This document shows positions 17,957 to 29,319 of a stretch of DNA of 50,450 bases, in pieces. The position numbers and the translations under genes were made by a program. The stretch comes from Marinobacter sp. Its GTDB lineage: Bacteria > Pseudomonadota > Gammaproteobacteria > Pseudomonadales > Oleiphilaceae. The DNA lies in contig NZ_JACUUB010000012.1 in the NCBI RefSeq assembly GCF_014859525.1, forward strand, positions 1 to 50,450, given 5' to 3'. Below the pieces are notes generated by a model that was not told the origin of the DNA, made no database searches, and was given only the letters and a program-made list of their open reading frames with translations. The number at the start of each line of letters is the position of its first letter. The first letter of the stretch is position 1.

Positions 17957-20560
17957 ATGGCAAAGAACGACCCCGGTACCGGGGCGGGTGCTGATGCCGC
18001 CAAGGTTAATCAGATTTTACAGACAGAAATCGGAGGCAGGGCGCTCACCGGACCCGCATCTGTCATCCTCTTTGTTATTCCGCTTTGTTGGTCATTATTT
18101 CAGCTCTGGATTGCATCGCCGTTACCGTTTATTTTTAATTTTGGCCTGTTTAATTCCACTGAGGCACGCTCCATCCACCTTGCCTTCGCGGTCTTTCTGG
18201 CGTTTTCCGCCTTCCCGATGATTAAAGGTGTGCACGTCAACAAAGTGCCGTTTTATGACTGGCTGCTGGCGTTAGCGGCCGCATTCTCCGCCTCTTATCT
18301 TTACGTTTTTTATAGAGAGCTTTCAACACGCCCGGGGGCTCCGACCACGGCAGATCTCTGGATTTCTATGGTTGGCCTGATGTTGCTGCTGGAGGCCACA
18401 CGCCGAGCGCTGGGTCTTCCTTTGGCCATTGTGGCCGTCGTATTCATTGCGTACTCTCTGGGCGGTCCTCACATGCCGGATGTGATTGCCCACAAAGGCG
18501 TCAGTTTGAATAAGTTGGCCTCGCACCAGTGGCTGGGCACAGAAGGCGTGTTTGGCGTTGCGTTGGGGGTTTCCACCAGTTTCGTCTTTCTTTTTGTGCT
18601 CTTTGGCGCGCTTTTGGAGCGGGCGGGGGCTGGTAATTACTTCATCAAAGTTGCCTACGCTCTGCTGGGGCATATGCGGGGTGGTCCGGCCAAGGCGGCT
18701 GTGGTGTCCAGCGGCCTCAGTGGTGTGATCTCAGGCTCGTCCATTGCCAACGTCGTTACGACAGGCACCTTTACCATCCCGTTGATGAAGCGTGTCGGGT
18801 TTCCCGCCACCAAGGCTGGTGCCGTTGAAGTGGCCGCCTCGACCAACGGTCAGCTCACGCCACCGATTATGGGGGCGGCTGCCTTCCTGATGGTTGAGTA
18901 TGTGGGCATTCCATACCTTGATGTCATCAAACACGCTATTTTGCCCGCGATGATTTCTTACGTGGCATTGATGTACATTGTCCACCTCGAAGCCTGCAAG
19001 CTGAAGATGGAAGGTGTGGTAAGGCTCAATCGCCCCACGCTGGCCCAGCGCATGCTGAACTGGGTCGTATTGTTGATCGGCCTGATCGCACTGACCCTTT
19101 TTGTTTACTACGGAATAGGCTGGACCAAATCGGCGATGGGAGAGGCTGCGCCCTGGGTGCTTGGCCCCTTGTTAATTGCGGTTTATGTGGGGCTTGTGGG
19201 CTACGCTACCCGATTTCCTGAGCTGGTCGAAGATGAGCCGGGCGCCGCTATGGGCGAATTGCCGGAGGTTGGCCCTACGGTTAAGACCGGGCTTTACTAC
19301 TTGCTGCCGGTGGTGGTGTTGGTCTGGTGCCTCACGGTAGAGCGGTTCTCGCCGCAGCTGTCTGCCTTCTGGGCGACCTTGTTCATGATCTTTATTGTGC
19401 TTACCCAGCGCCCTCTAAAAGCGTTCTTCCGCAAACACAGAGGAGTGCTCCAGGAGTTTGCCGGCGGCTTTGTCGATCTTGCGCACTCTCTGGCCACCGG
19501 TGCCCGGAACATGGTGGGTATCGGTGTGGCAACCGCAACCGCGGGTATTGTGGTGGGCACCGTGACCTTGACCGGTATCGGTCTGGTGATGACCGAGTTT
19601 GTCGAATTTCTCTCTGGCGGCAATTTGCTGTTGATGCTGATTTTTACCGCCGTGATCAGCCTGATTCTTGGTATGGGTTTGCCCACTACCGCCAACTACA
19701 TCGTGGTGTCGACCTTGATGGCACCGGTGATCGTCACCCTGGGCGCGCAGAATGGTCTCTTGGTGCCATTGATCGCGGTACACCTGTTTGTGTTTTATTT
19801 CGGGATTCTCGCAGACGATACACCGCCCGTTGGTTTGGCCGCATACGCGGCTGCGGCTATTTCGGGGGCTGATCCGATTCGTACCGGTATCCAGGGCTTT
19901 GCTTATGACATCCGCACGGCGATTTTGCCGTTCATGTTTATCTTCAACACTCAGTTGCTGTTGATTGGGTTGACCGGGTGGGTTGACCTGTTGATCACTG
20001 TTGCCAGTGCGGTCACGGCGATGCTGGTTTTCTCTGCGGCTACCCAGGGCTACTGGTTTACCAGGAGCTACAAGTGGGAAAGTCTTTTGTTGGTGTTGAT
20101 CACCTTTACCCTGTTCCGGCCCGGATTCTGGTGGGACATGATCTACCCCCCCTATGAAGAAAGGCACGGTGCTGAAATCATGGAGTATGTTGAAACCGCT
20201 CCCGTAGACGAGGCGGTGGTGTTCAGGGTCTCGGGTATGGGTTTTGATGGCCGCGATATCACCACCTACGTTCAGTTCGAGTTGCCGGAGGGTAGTTCAG
20301 CTCAGGAGCGGATGTCGGCGGTTGGGCTCGATGTCTCTGATATTGGGGATGAGCTCTCGGTTGGCTTTGTTGACTTTGGCAGCCCTGCAGCAGATGCCGG
20401 TATTGAGTTTGGCTGGAATATAGAGGCCGTTCAGGCGACGCTGGAGCGCCCGCCACGCGAACTGATGTTTATTCCGGCTTTGCTTTTGCTGGCGATGGTC
20501 GCCTTTGGCCAGCTCAAGCGTAAGGCCAGAGAGGAGGCGCAGTCACAGCCAGCCTGTTGA
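17957..20560 (+). CDS. Fused TRAP permease (DctQ-DctM) with DUF3394 tail
   Basis: An 867-residue inner-membrane protein. Four N-terminal segments are the small (Q-like) subunit, fused to the large M-type permease with the typical ATTAGTVTG-like repeats ([48 protein letters not shown]). The last ~200 residues correspond to the DUF3394 extension found on many TAXI-TRAP permeases. It ends in a PDZ-like stretch ([19 protein letters not shown]) and a final hydrophobic segment near 840. The start is the ATG at 17957 after an AGGTAAATTCT spacer. It works with the upstream TAXI protein; substrate unknown. Confidence 0.94.
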   Translation: MAKNDPGTGAGADAAKVNQILQTEIGGRALTGPASVILFVIPLCWSLFQLWIASPLPFIFNFGLFNSTEARSIHLAFAVFLAFSAFPMIKGVHVNKVPFYDWLLALAAAFSASYLYVFYRELSTRPGAPTTADLWISMVGLMLLLEATRRALGLPLAIVAVVFIAYSLGGPHMPDVIAHKGVSLNKLASHQWLGTEGVFGVALGVSTSFVFLFVLFGALLERAGAGNYFIKVAYALLGHMRGGPAKAAVVSSGLSGVISGSSIANVVTTGTFTIPLMKRVGFPATKAGAVEVAASTNGQLTPPIMGAAAFLMVEYVGIPYLDVIKHAILPAMISYVALMYIVHLEACKLKMEGVVRLNRPTLAQRMLNWVVLLIGLIALTLFVYYGIGWTKSAMGEAAPWVLGPLLIAVYVGLVGYATRFPELVEDEPGAAMGELPEVGPTVKTGLYYLLPVVVLVWCLTVERFSPQLSAFWATLFMIFIVLTQRPLKAFFRKHRGVLQEFAGGFVDLAHSLATGARNMVGIGVATATAGIVVGTVTLTGIGLVMTEFVEFLSGGNLLLMLIFTAVISLILGMGLPTTANYIVVSTLMAPVIVTLGAQNGLLVPLIAVHLFVFYFGILADDTPPVGLAAYAAAAISGADPIRTGIQGFAYDIRTAILPFMFIFNTQLLLIGLTGWVDLLITVASAVTAMLVFSAATQGYWFTRSYKWESLLLVLITFTLFRPGFWWDMIYPPYEERHGAEIMEYVETAPVDEAVVFRVSGMGFDGRDITTYVQFELPEGSSAQERMSAVGLDVSDIGDELSVGFVDFGSPAADAGIEFGWNIEAVQATLERPPRELMFIPALLLLAMVAFGQLKRKAREEAQSQPAC

Positions 20561-20566
20561 TCTCGG

Positions 20567-20595
20567 AAAACCCGGCGTTGTTGCCGGGTTTTTTT
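20567..20595 (+). terminator. Intrinsic terminator after TRAP operon
   Basis: AACCCGGC and GCCGGGTT form the stem around GTTGTT, followed by a run of seven further T's interrupted only at its end. It starts six bases after the permease stop and separates the TRAP unit from the thrS leader. Confidence 0.93.
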
Positions 20596-20606
20596 CTGGT
20601 AAACTC

Positions 20607-20693
20607 GCGTGCGAATCGGCTCGCGGTTTGTATCGCAGACGCCGGCCACCATGTGATCTTTGGTATAGATCACCGCTGAGAAACCACCAGGAG
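20607..20693 (+). promoter_or_regulatory. thrS autoregulatory operator with tRNA-Thr anticodon mimic
   Basis: Two RNA helices precede thrS. The first pairs 20607-20614 with 20633-20642 (GCGTGCGA with TCGC, bulged AG, ACGC). After a 10-base linker the second is a 7-base-pair stem, GTGATCT/AGATCAC (20653-20659 with 20667-20673), around the 7-base loop TTGGTAT. This loop has the tRNA layout: U at position 33, GGU at 34-36 (a threonine anticodon) and A at 37. AGGAG (20689-20693) and the ATG at 20700 follow at once. In E. coli, threonyl-tRNA synthetase binds a leader with the same order of domains and blocks ribosome entry. The structure is read by eye; autoregulation here is inference. Confidence 0.75.
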
Positions 20694-20699
20694 CGTTTT

Positions 20700-22625
20700 A
20701 TGCCCGTTATTACCTTGCCGGATGGCAGCCATCGCAGTTTTGCAGAAGCCGTTACCGTTCACGACGTTGCCGCCGATATTGGTGCGGGTCTTGCCAAAGC
20801 CGCTCTTGCCGGGAAGGTGAATGGCAAGCTGGTAGACACCAGCCACCTGATCGAAAACGATGTCGATCTGGCCATTGTGACAGAGCGTGATGACGACGGC
20901 GTAGACGTGATTCGCCACTCTACAGCCCACCTGATGGCGATGGCGGTGCAGGATCTGTTCCCCGGCGCCCAGGTAACGATCGGGCCGGTTATTGAAAACG
21001 GTTTCTACTACGACTTCAAATATGAGCGCCCGTTTACCAACGAAGACCTGGCCCGCATCGAAAAGCGAATGGAAGAGCTGGCGAAGCAGGACTTACAGGT
21101 ATCCCGCTCTGTTATGTCTCGGGGAGATGCCGTCAAACTGTTTGAAAAGATGGGCGAAGAGTACAAGGTTCGTATCATCGAAGATATTCCCGGTGAAGAG
21201 GATCTCTCGTTCTACAGTCAGGGTGATTTCATCGACCTGTGCCGTGGGCCCCACGTGCCCAGTACGGGTAAGCTGAAAGCGTTCAAGCTGACCAAGGTGG
21301 CAGGTGCGTTCTGGCGCGGTGATCAGAACAACGAACAGTTACAGCGGATCTACGGTACCGCCTGGGGTAACAAGAAAGAGCTGAAGGCCTACCTGAATCG
21401 CCTGGAAGAAGCCGAGAAGCGGGATCACCGCAAAATCGGTAAGAAGCTAGGCCTGTTTCACATGCAGGAAGAAGCGCCGGGTATGGTGTTCTGGCACCCG
21501 GATGGCTGGTCTCTGTATCAGGAAATTGAACAGTACATGCGGGCCAAGCAACATCAGCACGGCTACCAGGAAATCAAGACACCGCAGGTGGTATCCCGTA
21601 CTTTGTGGGAGAAATCCGGGCACTGGGACAAGTTCAAGGATGGCATGTTTACCACGGAGTCGGAGAAACACGACTTTGCCATCAAACCCATGAACTGCCC
21701 CTGCCACGTGCAGGTGTTCAATCAGGGATTGAAGAGTTACAAGGACCTGCCGCTGCGCCTGGCCGAGTTCGGCTCCTGTCACCGTAACGAGGCGTCCGGC
21801 GCGCTGCACGGGCTGATGCGGGTGCGTGGCTTTACCCAGGACGACGCCCACATTTTCTGCGAGGAAGATGCCATTCAGGACGAAGTGTCAGCGTTCATGA
21901 AAATGCTGCACGAAGTGTATGAGGACTTCGGTTTTACCGAGATTCTTTACAAGTTGTCTACTCGTCCGGAAAAGCGTGTGGGATCGGATGAAGTCTGGGA
22001 CAAAGCAGAGGCGGCACTGGAAGAGGCCCTGAATCGGGAAGGTGTTGATTGGGAATTGCTGCCTGGCGAAGGGGCTTTCTACGGCCCCAAAATTGAGTTT
22101 TCCCTGAAGGATTGTCTCGGCAGGGTATGGCAGTGTGGTACCATCCAGGTAGATTTTTCCATGCCGGGCCGCCTGGGTGCCCAGTATGTAGCGGATAATT
22201 CCGAGCGGAAAACGCCGGTTATGCTGCATCGTGCAGTTCTCGGGTCTTTTGAGCGGTTTATCGGTATACTGATCGAAGAATACGAAGGTGCGTTCCCCAC
22301 CTGGCTGGCGCCAACACAGATTGCGGTACTGAATATCACCGATAATCAGCGTGATTATTGTCAGAATCTGGCCAAAAAATGGGATTCTTTGGGATATCGG
22401 GTTAATGCTGACTTGAGAAACGAGAAGATCGGCTTTAAAATCCGCGAGCATACTCTTAACAAGGTTCCCTATCTTGTCGTCGTCGGCGACAAAGAAGTCG
22501 AGAACAATGCGGTTGCTGTCCGTACCCGCAAAGGTGAAGACTTAGGGACCCTATCGCTTGAAGCGTTTGAACAGCTGTTGGCTGATGACATTCAACGCAA
22601 AGGCAGAACCAAAACGGAGATCTGA
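20700..22625 (+). CDS. thrS: Threonyl-tRNA synthetase
   Basis: A class II aminoacyl-tRNA synthetase of 641 residues that charges tRNA-Thr. Residues 1-61 are the TGS domain ([14 protein letters not shown]). The editing domain follows ([10 protein letters not shown] near 77), then the catalytic core with the zinc cysteine in MNCPCHV and [24 protein letters not shown] as motif 2, and finally the anticodon-binding domain. I start at the ATG at 20700, preceded by AGGAG at six bases; an open frame runs further upstream but crosses the terminator and leader. Its last codons overlap or abut the ATT start of infC. Confidence 0.98.
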   Translation: MPVITLPDGSHRSFAEAVTVHDVAADIGAGLAKAALAGKVNGKLVDTSHLIENDVDLAIVTERDDDGVDVIRHSTAHLMAMAVQDLFPGAQVTIGPVIENGFYYDFKYERPFTNEDLARIEKRMEELAKQDLQVSRSVMSRGDAVKLFEKMGEEYKVRIIEDIPGEEDLSFYSQGDFIDLCRGPHVPSTGKLKAFKLTKVAGAFWRGDQNNEQLQRIYGTAWGNKKELKAYLNRLEEAEKRDHRKIGKKLGLFHMQEEAPGMVFWHPDGWSLYQEIEQYMRAKQHQHGYQEIKTPQVVSRTLWEKSGHWDKFKDGMFTTESEKHDFAIKPMNCPCHVQVFNQGLKSYKDLPLRLAEFGSCHRNEASGALHGLMRVRGFTQDDAHIFCEEDAIQDEVSAFMKMLHEVYEDFGFTEILYKLSTRPEKRVGSDEVWDKAEAALEEALNREGVDWELLPGEGAFYGPKIEFSLKDCLGRVWQCGTIQVDFSMPGRLGAQYVADNSERKTPVMLHRAVLGSFERFIGILIEEYEGAFPTWLAPTQIAVLNITDNQRDYCQNLAKKWDSLGYRVNADLRNEKIGFKIREHTLNKVPYLVVVGDKEVENNAVAVRTRKGEDLGTLSLEAFEQLLADDIQRKGRTKTEI

Positions 22626-23167
22626 TTATTAAACAGCGAACGAATCGGGGTGGGCGTACTCCAAAAGCGCCTATCAATGAGAATATTGACGCAACTGAAG
22701 TCCGCCTGATCGATGCCGAAGGCAATCAGGTTGGGGTTGTATCGATCGAGGACGCCATCCGAATGGCAGAAGAAGCCACCCTTGATCTGGTGCAGGTTAC
22801 GGATTCCGATCCGATCGTCTGTAAGATAATGGATTACGGCAAGAAGATCTTCGACGAGAAAAAAGCGAAGGCCGCTGCCAAGAAGAAACAGAAACAGACG
22901 CAAGTCAAAGAGCTTAAGTTCCGTCCAGGAACTGAAGAAGGGGATTACCAGGTAAAACTACGCAACCTGGTACGTTTCCTTGAAAACGGGGACCGCGGCA
23001 AGATTACAATCCGGTTCCGTGGCCGTGAGATGGCACACCAGGAAATCGGTATGAAACTCATGGAGCGGATCGAAAAGGATCTTGAAGAAATCGCTACGGT
23101 TGAGATGCGGCCGAAAATGGAAGGCCGGCAGATGACCATGATTGTGGCTCCCCGCAAAAAGAAGTGA
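22625..23167 (+). CDS. infC: Translation initiation factor IF-3 (ATT start)
   Basis: IF-3 binds the 30S subunit and checks the start codon. The 180-residue protein has the N-domain block [20 protein letters not shown], a lysine-rich linker and the C-domain ending [11 protein letters not shown]. No ATG, GTG or TTG lies near the true N-terminus. Two tandem ATT codons at 22625 and 22628 do, as expected for infC, which uses AUU for feedback control by IF-3 itself. GGAG at 22616-22619 gives a spacing of five or eight bases, so 22628 is an equally good start. The first ATT shares its A with the thrS stop TGA. An ATG at 22763 would remove the N-domain. Confidence 0.93.
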   Translation: MIKQRTNRGGRTPKAPINENIDATEVRLIDAEGNQVGVVSIEDAIRMAEEATLDLVQVTDSDPIVCKIMDYGKKIFDEKKAKAAAKKKQKQTQVKELKFRPGTEEGDYQVKLRNLVRFLENGDRGKITIRFRGREMAHQEIGMKLMERIEKDLEEIATVEMRPKMEGRQMTMIVAPRKKK

Positions 23168-23184
23168 ACCTGATCCTGTGATGG

Positions 23185-23210
23185 ATCCCCCGCTATGGCG
23201 GGGGATTTGT
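23185..23210 (+). promoter_or_regulatory. Hairpin between infC and rpmI
   Basis: ATCCCCCGC pairs with GCGGGGGAT around a TATG loop, followed by only TTGT. It lies 17 bases after infC and 57 before rpmI. It may act as a weak terminator, a processing site or part of the ribosomal-protein L20 control region known from this operon in other bacteria. The hairpin is certain; its role is not. Confidence 0.55.
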
Positions 23211-23262
23211 CGTTCAGGGGCACAATTGTTTTACTTAAAAATAGAATGCGGAGTTTTAAAAA

Positions 23263-23454
23263 ATGCCTAAGATGAAAACCAAAAGCGGAGCTACCAAGCG
23301 GTTCAAGAAAACCGCCACTGGCTTCAAGCACAAGCAGTCCTTCACCAGTCATATCCTGACCAAGAAGAGCCCAAAGCGTAAGCGTCAGCTGCGTGGCACC
23401 AAGCTGATCGCCAAGTCTGACGTGGCATCTATCAAGCGTATGACGGCTTGCTGA
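23263..23454 (+). CDS. rpmI: 50S ribosomal protein L35
   Basis: A 63-residue basic protein of the large ribosomal subunit. [20 protein letters not shown] and the [17 protein letters not shown] block are diagnostic for L35, and the length is normal. It is the third gene of the thrS-infC-rpmI-rplT group and lies 50 bases before rplT. Repression by L20 is known for this pair in E. coli; no matching pseudoknot was modelled here. Confidence 0.98.
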   Translation: MPKMKTKSGATKRFKKTATGFKHKQSFTSHILTKKSPKRKRQLRGTKLIAKSDVASIKRMTAC

Positions 23455-23504
23455 TTTAGCCGCCAACCATTCTTGCTCAGGTATAAAGGTAAAAGGACAA
23501 AAGT

Positions 23505-23858
23505 ATGGCTCGTGTAAAACGTGGCGTGGTAGCACGTCGTCGTCACAAGAAGATTCTCAAGCAGGCCAAAGGTTACTACGGCGCTCGTAGCCGTGTATTC
23601 CGCGTTGCCAAACAGGCGGTTATCAAAGCCGGTCAGTACGCTTACCGCGACCGTCGTAACCGCAAGCGCGCCTTCCGCGCTCTGTGGATTGCCCGTATCA
23701 ACGCTGGTGCCCGTGCTAACGGTCTGTCTTACAGCCGTTTGATCGCTGGTCTGAAGAAAGCGAATGTTGAAATCGATCGTAAGGTTCTGGCTGATCTGGC
23801 CATGAACGAGCAGCAGGCGTTTGCCGCTGTTGTTGAGAAGGCCAAAGCATCCCTGTGA
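23505..23858 (+). CDS. rplT: 50S ribosomal protein L20
   Basis: A 117-residue protein needed for early 50S assembly. [20 protein letters not shown] and [20 protein letters not shown] are the family signature, with the long basic N-terminal helix and the globular C-terminal part ([21 protein letters not shown]). The length is normal. AAAGGACAAA precedes the ATG. A hairpin with T-run follows before pheS. Confidence 0.98.
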   Translation: MARVKRGVVARRRHKKILKQAKGYYGARSRVFRVAKQAVIKAGQYAYRDRRNRKRAFRALWIARINAGARANGLSYSRLIAGLKKANVEIDRKVLADLAMNEQQAFAAVVEKAKASL

Positions 23859-23928
23859 TCGCTTAAGCTCTTTCATCGATTACGGATCGATCTGGGTGCC
23901 ACATGTTCTCATGCTGGTGCCTCCTGAT

Positions 23929-24995
<1,067 letters not shown>

Positions 24996-25067
24996 GCCTC
25001 AGGGCAGGCCGGCGCAAACAGGACTCCGAATCAACCGCATAAATGGCATCAGGACAAGGCAACAACG

Positions 25068-27440
25068 ATGAAATTCAGTGAACAGTGGCTGCGCGAGTGG
25101 GTTAATCCGAGCATTGGTTCTCAGGAATTAATGGACCAGATCACCATGGCCGGGCTTGAAGTGGACGGCTTTGAGCCAGTGGCTGGTGATTTTAGTGGCG
25201 TAGTCGTGGGCGAAGTGCTCTCCGTTGCGCCACATCCCGATGCCGACAAGCTGCGGGTCTGCCAGGTCAGTGATGGCCAGCAGACGGTTCAAGTGGTCTG
25301 TGGTGCACCCAATGTGCGCGATGGTTTAAAAGTACCGTTTGCCGTGGTCGGTGCGGTTCTGCCCGGTAACTTCAAGATCAAGAAGGCGAAACTGCGCGGC
25401 CAACCTTCTGAAGGTATGCTCTGTTCCGAATCGGAACTTGCTCTGTCAGAAAGCCACGATGGCCTGATGGAGTTGCCCGCGGATGCTCCCGTCGGTCAGG
25501 ATTTGGCTGAATACCTGAAGCTGAACGACATCACCATTGATGTCGACCTGACGCCTAACCGCAGTGATTGTTTGTCGATCCGGGGTCTGGCCCGGGAAGT
25601 AGGCGTTTTGAACAGCCTGCTGGCCGAGGCGCCTGAGATTGAACCGGTGGAAGCGGTGCATTCGGAAGTACCGGATATTCGCGTGCAGGCACCCGCCGGA
25701 TGTCCTCGTTATCTTGGTCGTATCCTGCGCAATGTGAACCTGCAGGCAGAAACCCCGTTGTGGATGCAGGAAAAGCTGCGCCGGTCTGGCGTCCGTTCTA
25801 TTGATGCGGCGGTCGATGTGACCAATTATGTTCTGCTGGAACTGGGCCAGCCCATGCATGCCTTTGACCGGGATGAGATTGTCGGTGGCATCGTTGTTCG
25901 TATGGCGACTGCCGGTGAAAAACTGGTGCTGCTGGATGGTCAGGAAGTGGAGTTGACGTCTGAAATTCTGGTGATTGCCGATCATGAAAAGCCGGTCGCC
26001 ATTGCCGGTGTGATGGGGGGCGAGCATTCCGGTGTCGGGGACAAAACCCGCGACCTGGTGCTGGAGTCCGCCTATTTTGACCCGATCACCCTGGCCGGCA
26101 AGGCTCGTCAGTTTGGCTTGCACACCGATGCCTCTCATCGCTTTGAGCGTGGTGTGGATTATCAGCTCGCCCGTGACGCCATGGATCGCGCCACTCGGCT
26201 GCTGATGGATATCGTGGGTGGCGAGCCCGGTGAAATTGTTGAGGTAGTGAGCGACGAACATCTGCCCAAGCCGCGAGTTATCGATCTGAGGGAACAGCGT
26301 CTTGCCAGTGTTCTGGGCCTGGCTATTCACCGCACCACGGTTGAAGAAATTCTGTCTCGTCTTGGCTTGCGTGTTGATAAGTTGCTGAAAGACGGCTGGC
26401 GAATCAGCGTGCCTAGCTTCCGCCCGGATATTTCTATTGAGGAAGATCTGATTGAGGAAGTCGGGCGAATTTATGGTTACAACAATCTGCCGGTCACCGA
26501 GCCTACCGGCTCTTTGGGTCTACGAGTTCGGGACGAGGCGGTGCGCCCACTGTCTGCGATCCGGAATTTCTTTGTCGCCCAGGGCTATCAGGAAGCAGTT
26601 ACCTACAGTTTTGTAGACCCCAAAGTACAGCAGTTAATTGATCCTGAGCGTGAAGGAATTGCTCTAGCGAATCCGATTTCCGCTGACCTGTCCGTCATGC
26701 GCACCACTTTGTGGAGCGGACTGTTGAAGACCGTTGCGCACAACCAGAACCGGCAGCAGCCGCGGATTCGTTTGTTTGAGACCGGTCTGCGCTTTGAGCA
26801 AACTGATGCCGGGATCGATCAGCAGCCGATGCTGGCTGGCGTGGTGGTCGGCAATCAGGTTCAGGAAAACTGGGTAAACGGTCGCAGAACGGCAGACTTC
26901 TTTGATGTAAAAGGAGAGTTGGAGAGCTTGTTCAGTTTGCTGGGTATTGAGGTTCAGTTTCTGGCCAGTCAACACCCGGCAATGCATCCGGGCCAGACTG
27001 CCCAGTTGCTGCGCGATGGAGAACACATCGGCTGGCTGGGCACCTTGCACCCACAAGTTCAGAAAAGCCTTGAACTTAATGGCACGATCCTGATGTTTGA
27101 GCTATTCTTGAATTCGATCGTGACTGGATATGTGCCTAATTTCAAAGATGTTTCGAAATTCCCGGAAGTCCGGCGGGATTTGGCAATCGTTATCGGAAGC
27201 GATGTGGCGTTCGCTCAGGTTAAGCATGTGGCGCGTAAGCATGCCGGCGAACACCTCACGGCGTTGCGTGTGTTTGATGTTTACGAGGGGGACAACCTGG
27301 GCGAGGGTAACCGAAGCCTGGCATTGAGCCTGTTCTGGCAACATCCTGAACGCACACTCAATGAAGACGAAGTGCATTCGCTCTTTACCGGGGTTATTGA
27401 TGCCCTCAAAGAAGAGTTGGGCGCAACACTGAGGAGTTGA
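25068..27440 (+). CDS. pheT: Phenylalanyl-tRNA synthetase beta subunit
   Basis: The 790-residue partner of PheS. The domain order is as usual: the EMAP-like tRNA-binding domain at about 40-150 (VGEVLSVAPHPDADKLRVCQV), the B3/B4 editing domain (residues 210-370), the B5 domain (about 400-475), the catalytic-like module, and the ferredoxin-like anticodon domain from about 697 (FPEVRRDLAIVIGSDVAF). ACAACG lies before the ATG and no strong ribosome site is seen, so coupling to pheS is likely. ihfA starts three bases after the stop. Confidence 0.98.
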   Translation: MKFSEQWLREWVNPSIGSQELMDQITMAGLEVDGFEPVAGDFSGVVVGEVLSVAPHPDADKLRVCQVSDGQQTVQVVCGAPNVRDGLKVPFAVVGAVLPGNFKIKKAKLRGQPSEGMLCSESELALSESHDGLMELPADAPVGQDLAEYLKLNDITIDVDLTPNRSDCLSIRGLAREVGVLNSLLAEAPEIEPVEAVHSEVPDIRVQAPAGCPRYLGRILRNVNLQAETPLWMQEKLRRSGVRSIDAAVDVTNYVLLELGQPMHAFDRDEIVGGIVVRMATAGEKLVLLDGQEVELTSEILVIADHEKPVAIAGVMGGEHSGVGDKTRDLVLESAYFDPITLAGKARQFGLHTDASHRFERGVDYQLARDAMDRATRLLMDIVGGEPGEIVEVVSDEHLPKPRVIDLREQRLASVLGLAIHRTTVEEILSRLGLRVDKLLKDGWRISVPSFRPDISIEEDLIEEVGRIYGYNNLPVTEPTGSLGLRVRDEAVRPLSAIRNFFVAQGYQEAVTYSFVDPKVQQLIDPEREGIALANPISADLSVMRTTLWSGLLKTVAHNQNRQQPRIRLFETGLRFEQTDAGIDQQPMLAGVVVGNQVQENWVNGRRTADFFDVKGELESLFSLLGIEVQFLASQHPAMHPGQTAQLLRDGEHIGWLGTLHPQVQKSLELNGTILMFELFLNSIVTGYVPNFKDVSKFPEVRRDLAIVIGSDVAFAQVKHVARKHAGEHLTALRVFDVYEGDNLGEGNRSLALSLFWQHPERTLNEDEVHSLFTGVIDALKEELGATLRS

Positions 27441-27443
27441 CAG

Positions 27444-27746
27444 ATGGCGGCTTTGACGAAAGCGGATATGGCAGAGCGCTTGTACGAAGAGCTGGGTCTC
27501 AACAAGCGGGAAGCCAAGGAAATGGTAGAAGCTTTCTTCGATGAAATCAGAGGCGCACTCAGCCACAATGAGCAGGTAAAGTTGTCCGGTTTTGGTAACT
27601 TTGACCTCAGGGACAAAAAACAGCGGCCGGGAAGGAACCCGAAAACGGGTGAAGAAATACCCATCAGTGCACGACGCGTTGTTACGTTTCGGCCAGGCCA
27701 GAAACTGAAGCAGAAAGTAGAAGCGTATGCTGGAACCGAGTCATAA
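27444..27746 (+). CDS. ihfA: Integration host factor alpha subunit
   Basis: A 100-residue DNA-bending protein that pairs with Ihf[21 protein letters not shown] and [23 protein letters not shown] are diagnostic; the proline that intercalates into DNA is in GRNPKTG. GAGGAG lies seven to twelve bases before the ATG, within the pheT end, and the pheT stop is three bases away, so ihfA is read from the same message. Its last 20 bases overlap the MerR-type gene. Confidence 0.97.
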   Translation: MAALTKADMAERLYEELGLNKREAKEMVEAFFDEIRGALSHNEQVKLSGFGNFDLRDKKQRPGRNPKTGEEIPISARRVVTFRPGQKLKQKVEAYAGTES

Positions 27747-28092
27747 CAACGAGCTACCCACTATTCCGGGGAAGCGCTACTTTACAATAGGTGAAGTCGC
27801 TGAGCTGTGTGCGGTAAAAGCGCACGTATTGCGCTACTGGGAGCAGGAGTTCCCACAACTGTCGCCAGTCAAACGCCGGGGCAACCGCCGCTACTATCAG
27901 CGGGCAGATGTGATCACCATCCGTCAGATCCGAAGCCTGTTATACGAGCAGGGTTACACCATCGGTGGTGCCAAGCAGAAGCTCAGCAGCTCCGAGGTTA
28001 AAGACGATACCACTCAGTACAAGCAATTGATCCGCCAGATGATCACCGAGCTTGAAGAGGTGTTGGATGTGTTGAACGCGCCGGTTCGCTGA
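27727..28092 (+). CDS. MerR-family transcriptional regulator
   Basis: A 121-residue regulator. Residues 18-85 form the MerR winged helix-turn-helix ([25 protein letters not shown], then [10 protein letters not shown]), followed by a short helix for dimerisation. There is no effector domain and no metal-binding cysteine pair, so its signal is unknown. The ATG at 27727 lies inside ihfA, giving a 20-base overlap and probable translational coupling. A MerR-type gene after ihfA is a conserved arrangement that I recall from Pseudomonas. It converges on the glycerate kinase gene with 39 bases between stops and no clear terminator. Confidence 0.93.
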   Translation: MLEPSHNNELPTIPGKRYFTIGEVAELCAVKAHVLRYWEQEFPQLSPVKRRGNRRYYQRADVITIRQIRSLLYEQGYTIGGAKQKLSSSEVKDDTTQYKQLIRQMITELEEVLDVLNAPVR

Positions 28093-28131
28093 CGGTTTAT
28101 CGGCGCAGGCTTTAAAATTGGGTTGACCGGG

Positions 28132-29310
28132 TTAGCCAGTGGCCTGGCATCGGTCTGACAGGCTGTGAACCAGTCTGGCCAGCTGTTCGGCTGACTGCTC
28201 AAGATTATCGGCGGCCCCTGCATAGGCGGTCTCAAGATCCATGGGAGCGGGGGTGATAGAAAACGCTGAAGACAACCCCAGTTTGTGAAGTTCCTCCAGG
28301 CCATTGCTTAGCTTTCCGGCCAATCCAATCACGGGCACGCCGTGTTTTTTGGCGAGACTGGCAACGCCGGCTGGGGTTTTGCCGAAAGCACTTTGTGAAT
28401 CGATGGCGCCTTCAGCGGTGATGACCAGGTCAGCCTGTTGCAGATGACTTTCCAGCTCAACCGTTTCCATGACCAGTTCAATGCCCGGGCGCAACTTTGC
28501 ACCGAGTATACCGGCGACCATTCCGCCAATCCCCCCGGCGGCGCCGCTTCCGGCGAAACTCGCCATGTCCATTCCCTGTTGCTCAACCTGTTGCGCAAAA
28601 TGCCGGAGATTGCTGTCCAGTTGAACTACCTGATGAGCATCGGCGCCCTTTTGCGGTCCAAACACCGCGGCTGCGCCGTTGGGGCCGAGCAGCGGGTTGT
28701 TGACATCGCACGCGACCACAAGGCGGATACCAGACAGCCGCTCGATGGCGGGTGTGAGATCGAGGCTGGCAAGTTTTGCCAAGCCGGCGCCGCCACGGGG
28801 AATATCATCGCCTTCGCTATCCAGAAGTCGGGCACCCAGTGCCTGAAGAATCCCTGCGCCACCGTCCGTGGTCGCGCTGCCACCAAGGCCCATGATCAGG
28901 GTGGTTGGCCGATGGGCCAGTGCCGCAAGAATGAGCTCACCGGTTCCGTAGCTTGAGGCTTCCAGAGCACTGCGTCTAGCAGCCGGAACACAGTGAAGTC
29001 CGCTGCCCTCGGCCACTTCGACGATGGCAATGTCACCGCCGTTGACCAGGCCGAAGTGAGCGGTAACCGGTTCGCCCATTGGCCCGGTTACCTCTTGACT
29101 GTGCAGAGTGCCCTGGCGGGCCTCGGTCAGGGCCAGAGTTGTGCCCTCACCACCGTCCGCCAGTGGCACCTCCACAATCTGATCCTCCGGCGCAGCCTTG
29201 CGCCAACCCCGGGCTATAGCGCTGGCCACCTGCTCGGCGGCCAGGCATTCCTTGAACGAATCCGGTGCAATGACAACTCTAAACGGCGACGGCTTGACTG
29301 GTCGGTTCAT
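28132..29310 (-). CDS. Glycerate kinase (GarK/GlxK type)
   Basis: A 392-residue enzyme that phosphorylates D-glycerate with ATP, feeding glyoxylate or glycerate carbon into glycolysis. VVIAPDSFKECLAAEQVASAI, then ADGGEGTT, LIMGLGGSATTDGGAGI and DLVITAEGAIDSQSAFGKTP are the family blocks in order. This class (PF02595) makes 2- or 3-phosphoglycerate depending on member, and the product cannot be decided here. It starts nine bases after the stop of the Lrp/AsnC regulator and shares its direction, so the two are probably cotranscribed. This is an unexpected partner for a proline regulator. Confidence 0.95.
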   Translation of the reverse strand: MNRPVKPSPFRVVIAPDSFKECLAAEQVASAIARGWRKAAPEDQIVEVPLADGGEGTTLALTEARQGTLHSQEVTGPMGEPVTAHFGLVNGGDIAIVEVAEGSGLHCVPAARRSALEASSYGTGELILAALAHRPTTLIMGLGGSATTDGGAGILQALGARLLDSEGDDIPRGGAGLAKLASLDLTPAIERLSGIRLVVACDVNNPLLGPNGAAAVFGPQKGADAHQVVQLDSNLRHFAQQVEQQGMDMASFAGSGAAGGIGGMVAGILGAKLRPGIELVMETVELESHLQQADLVITAEGAIDSQSAFGKTPAGVASLAKKHGVPVIGLAGKLSNGLEELHKLGLSSAFSITPAPMDLETAYAGAADNLEQSAEQLARLVHSLSDRCQATG

Positions 29311-29319
29311 GGTCTATCC

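Noticed and set aside
20505..20699. Upstream extension of the thrS frame
   Set aside because: It crosses the TRAP permease end, the terminator and the leader helices, and the ATG at 20700 has a good ribosome site and the standard N-terminus.
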